Positions 63,344 through 64,000 of a stretch of 64,000 bases of DNA are shown here, piece by piece. Origin of the DNA: Nitrospirota bacterium (lineage in GTDB: Bacteria > Nitrospirota > Nitrospiria > Nitrospirales > UBA8639); assembly GCA_011088105.1 (NCBI GenBank), contig JAALKI010000002.1:1-64000 (forward strand). Reading direction: 5' to 3'. Numbering within the stretch: position 1 is the stretch's first letter; each line of letters starts with the position of its first letter. The notes below the pieces were generated by a model. It made no database searches, was not told where the DNA came from, and was given only the letters and a program-made list of their open reading frames with translations. The translations under genes were made by a program, and so were the position numbers.

Positions 63344-64000
63344 ATGCCTAAACCGACTGTTATCCTTGGCATGAGCGGAGGTGTTGATAGTTCTGTTGCC
63401 GCCTCTTATCTCTTGAACGAGGGATACGATGTTCATGGGATTACCCTCAAAACATGGGAAGATGAGGATGACACCACCCAGACCTCCAAACGATGGCAAG
63501 AACGCGGATGCTGTAAGGTTGGGATGGCAAAGTATGTCGCGAAACTGTTGGACATTTCTCACGAAGTTATTGATATACGAGAGATGTTTACAAAAGAAGT
63601 CATCGATGACTTTGTCGCAGGCTATCTCCAAGGCATCACCCCAAATCCATGTGTTCGCTGTAATGAACGCGTGAAAGTATTGGTCCTTCACAAAATTGCC
63701 ATGGAACGAGGAGCGAATTTTTTTGCGACAGGGCATTATGCCCAAATCACACAAGAGGAAAGCCCCAAGCTTCTCAAGGGAAAAGATGGCCGCAAGGATC
63801 AGTCATACTTCCTCTATCGCCTGTCTCCCACATGGTTGTCGCATATGCTGCTCCCACTAGGAGGCATGGAAAAATCTGAAGTCTGGCAACGGGCTGAAGC
63901 TATGGGACTCCCAACAGATGAACTCAAAGAGAGTCAAGAGATCTGCTTTGTGACACGGGGCAACTACCGAACCTTCCTTACGGAACACGCCCCCCACGCC
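63344..64000 (+). CDS. mnmA: tRNA-specific 2-thiouridylase MnmA (truncated by window end)
   Basis: 219 codons are visible, running off the right edge. It has the PP-loop MSGGVDSSVAASYLL, the first catalytic Cys in TPNPCVRCNERVK, GHYAQI, KGKDGRKDQSYFLYRL and the second catalytic Cys in ESQEICFVTRGNYRTFL. MnmA makes 2-thiouridine at position 34 of Lys, Glu and Gln tRNAs. The ATG at 63344 follows the bactofilin stop by 3 bp, so they are likely in one transcript. Confidence 0.96.
   Translation, partial: MPKPTVILGMSGGVDSSVAASYLLNEGYDVHGITLKTWEDEDDTTQTSKRWQERGCCKVGMAKYVAKLLDISHEVIDIREMFTKEVIDDFVAGYLQGITPNPCVRCNERVKVLVLHKIAMERGANFFATGHYAQITQEESPKLLKGKDGRKDQSYFLYRLSPTWLSHMLLPLGGMEKSEVWQRAEAMGLPTDELKESQEICFVTRGNYRTFLTEHAPHA

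Overview
The window is chromosomal DNA from a Gram-negative bacterium. The outer-membrane and lipoprotein systems (Tol genes, OmpW-like barrel, several lipobox proteins), hopanoid genes, HisZ, a small cytochrome c and moderate GC fit a Nitrospirota (Nitrospira-like) organism; this placement is inferred from gene content, not from a marker tree. No rRNA, insertion sequence, prophage or CRISPR array was seen.

Layout. 0-9 kb: partial gene end, rhombotail lipoprotein and rhombosortase pair, rpmB, recG, a Ppx/GppA phosphatase with a C-terminal frameshift, a methyltransferase and a fused membrane/spermidine-synthase-like protein. 9-21.8 kb: tRNA-Glu, rnpB, a zinc-ribbon coiled-coil protein, an unusual double ThyX, a class V aminotransferase with serA, hisZ, dnaB and TPR proteins. 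21.9-26.5 kb: a pilin and a hopanoid block (shc, hpnG, hpnM-like). 26.5-33.5 kb: tRNA-Val and tRNA-Asp, then tolQ-tolR-tolA/TonB-tolB, a giant coiled-coil lipoprotein where pal is expected, and cpoB. 33.4-39 kb: mutL, miaA, MTA phosphorylase, a PfkB kinase and a RodZ-like protein. 39-46 kb: cytochrome c, a HEAT-repeat protein, a UvrD-type helicase, a secreted HELLH protein, tRNA-Arg and tRNA-Lys. 46.1-51.1 kb: a gene-poor, partly decayed accessory stretch with a 23-bp tandem repeat, a degenerate gene, an eCIS-cargo-like protein and a strong hairpin. 51-57.8 kb: OM barrel, FKBP isomerase, a frameshifted SRAP gene, rluD-type synthase, a MarR-controlled 4Fe-4S/SCP2 protein and pyrF. 58-64 kb: tRNA-Glu(CTC), a deoxyhypusine-synthase-like gene, then rsmG-parA-parB flanked by two parS palindromes, a bactofilin and the start of mnmA.

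The parS/parAB/rsmG block suggests that the right end lies near the chromosome origin, though no DnaA-box cluster was found. The most unusual items are the Tol operon with a repeat-built coiled-coil lipoprotein in the pal position, the eCIS-type N-terminal leader joined to a CFI-box domain, the double ThyX, the rhombosortase/rhombotail pair and the MarR operator pair. Three apparent frameshifts (ppx, SRAP, a small secreted protein) are either real decay or base-calling errors.
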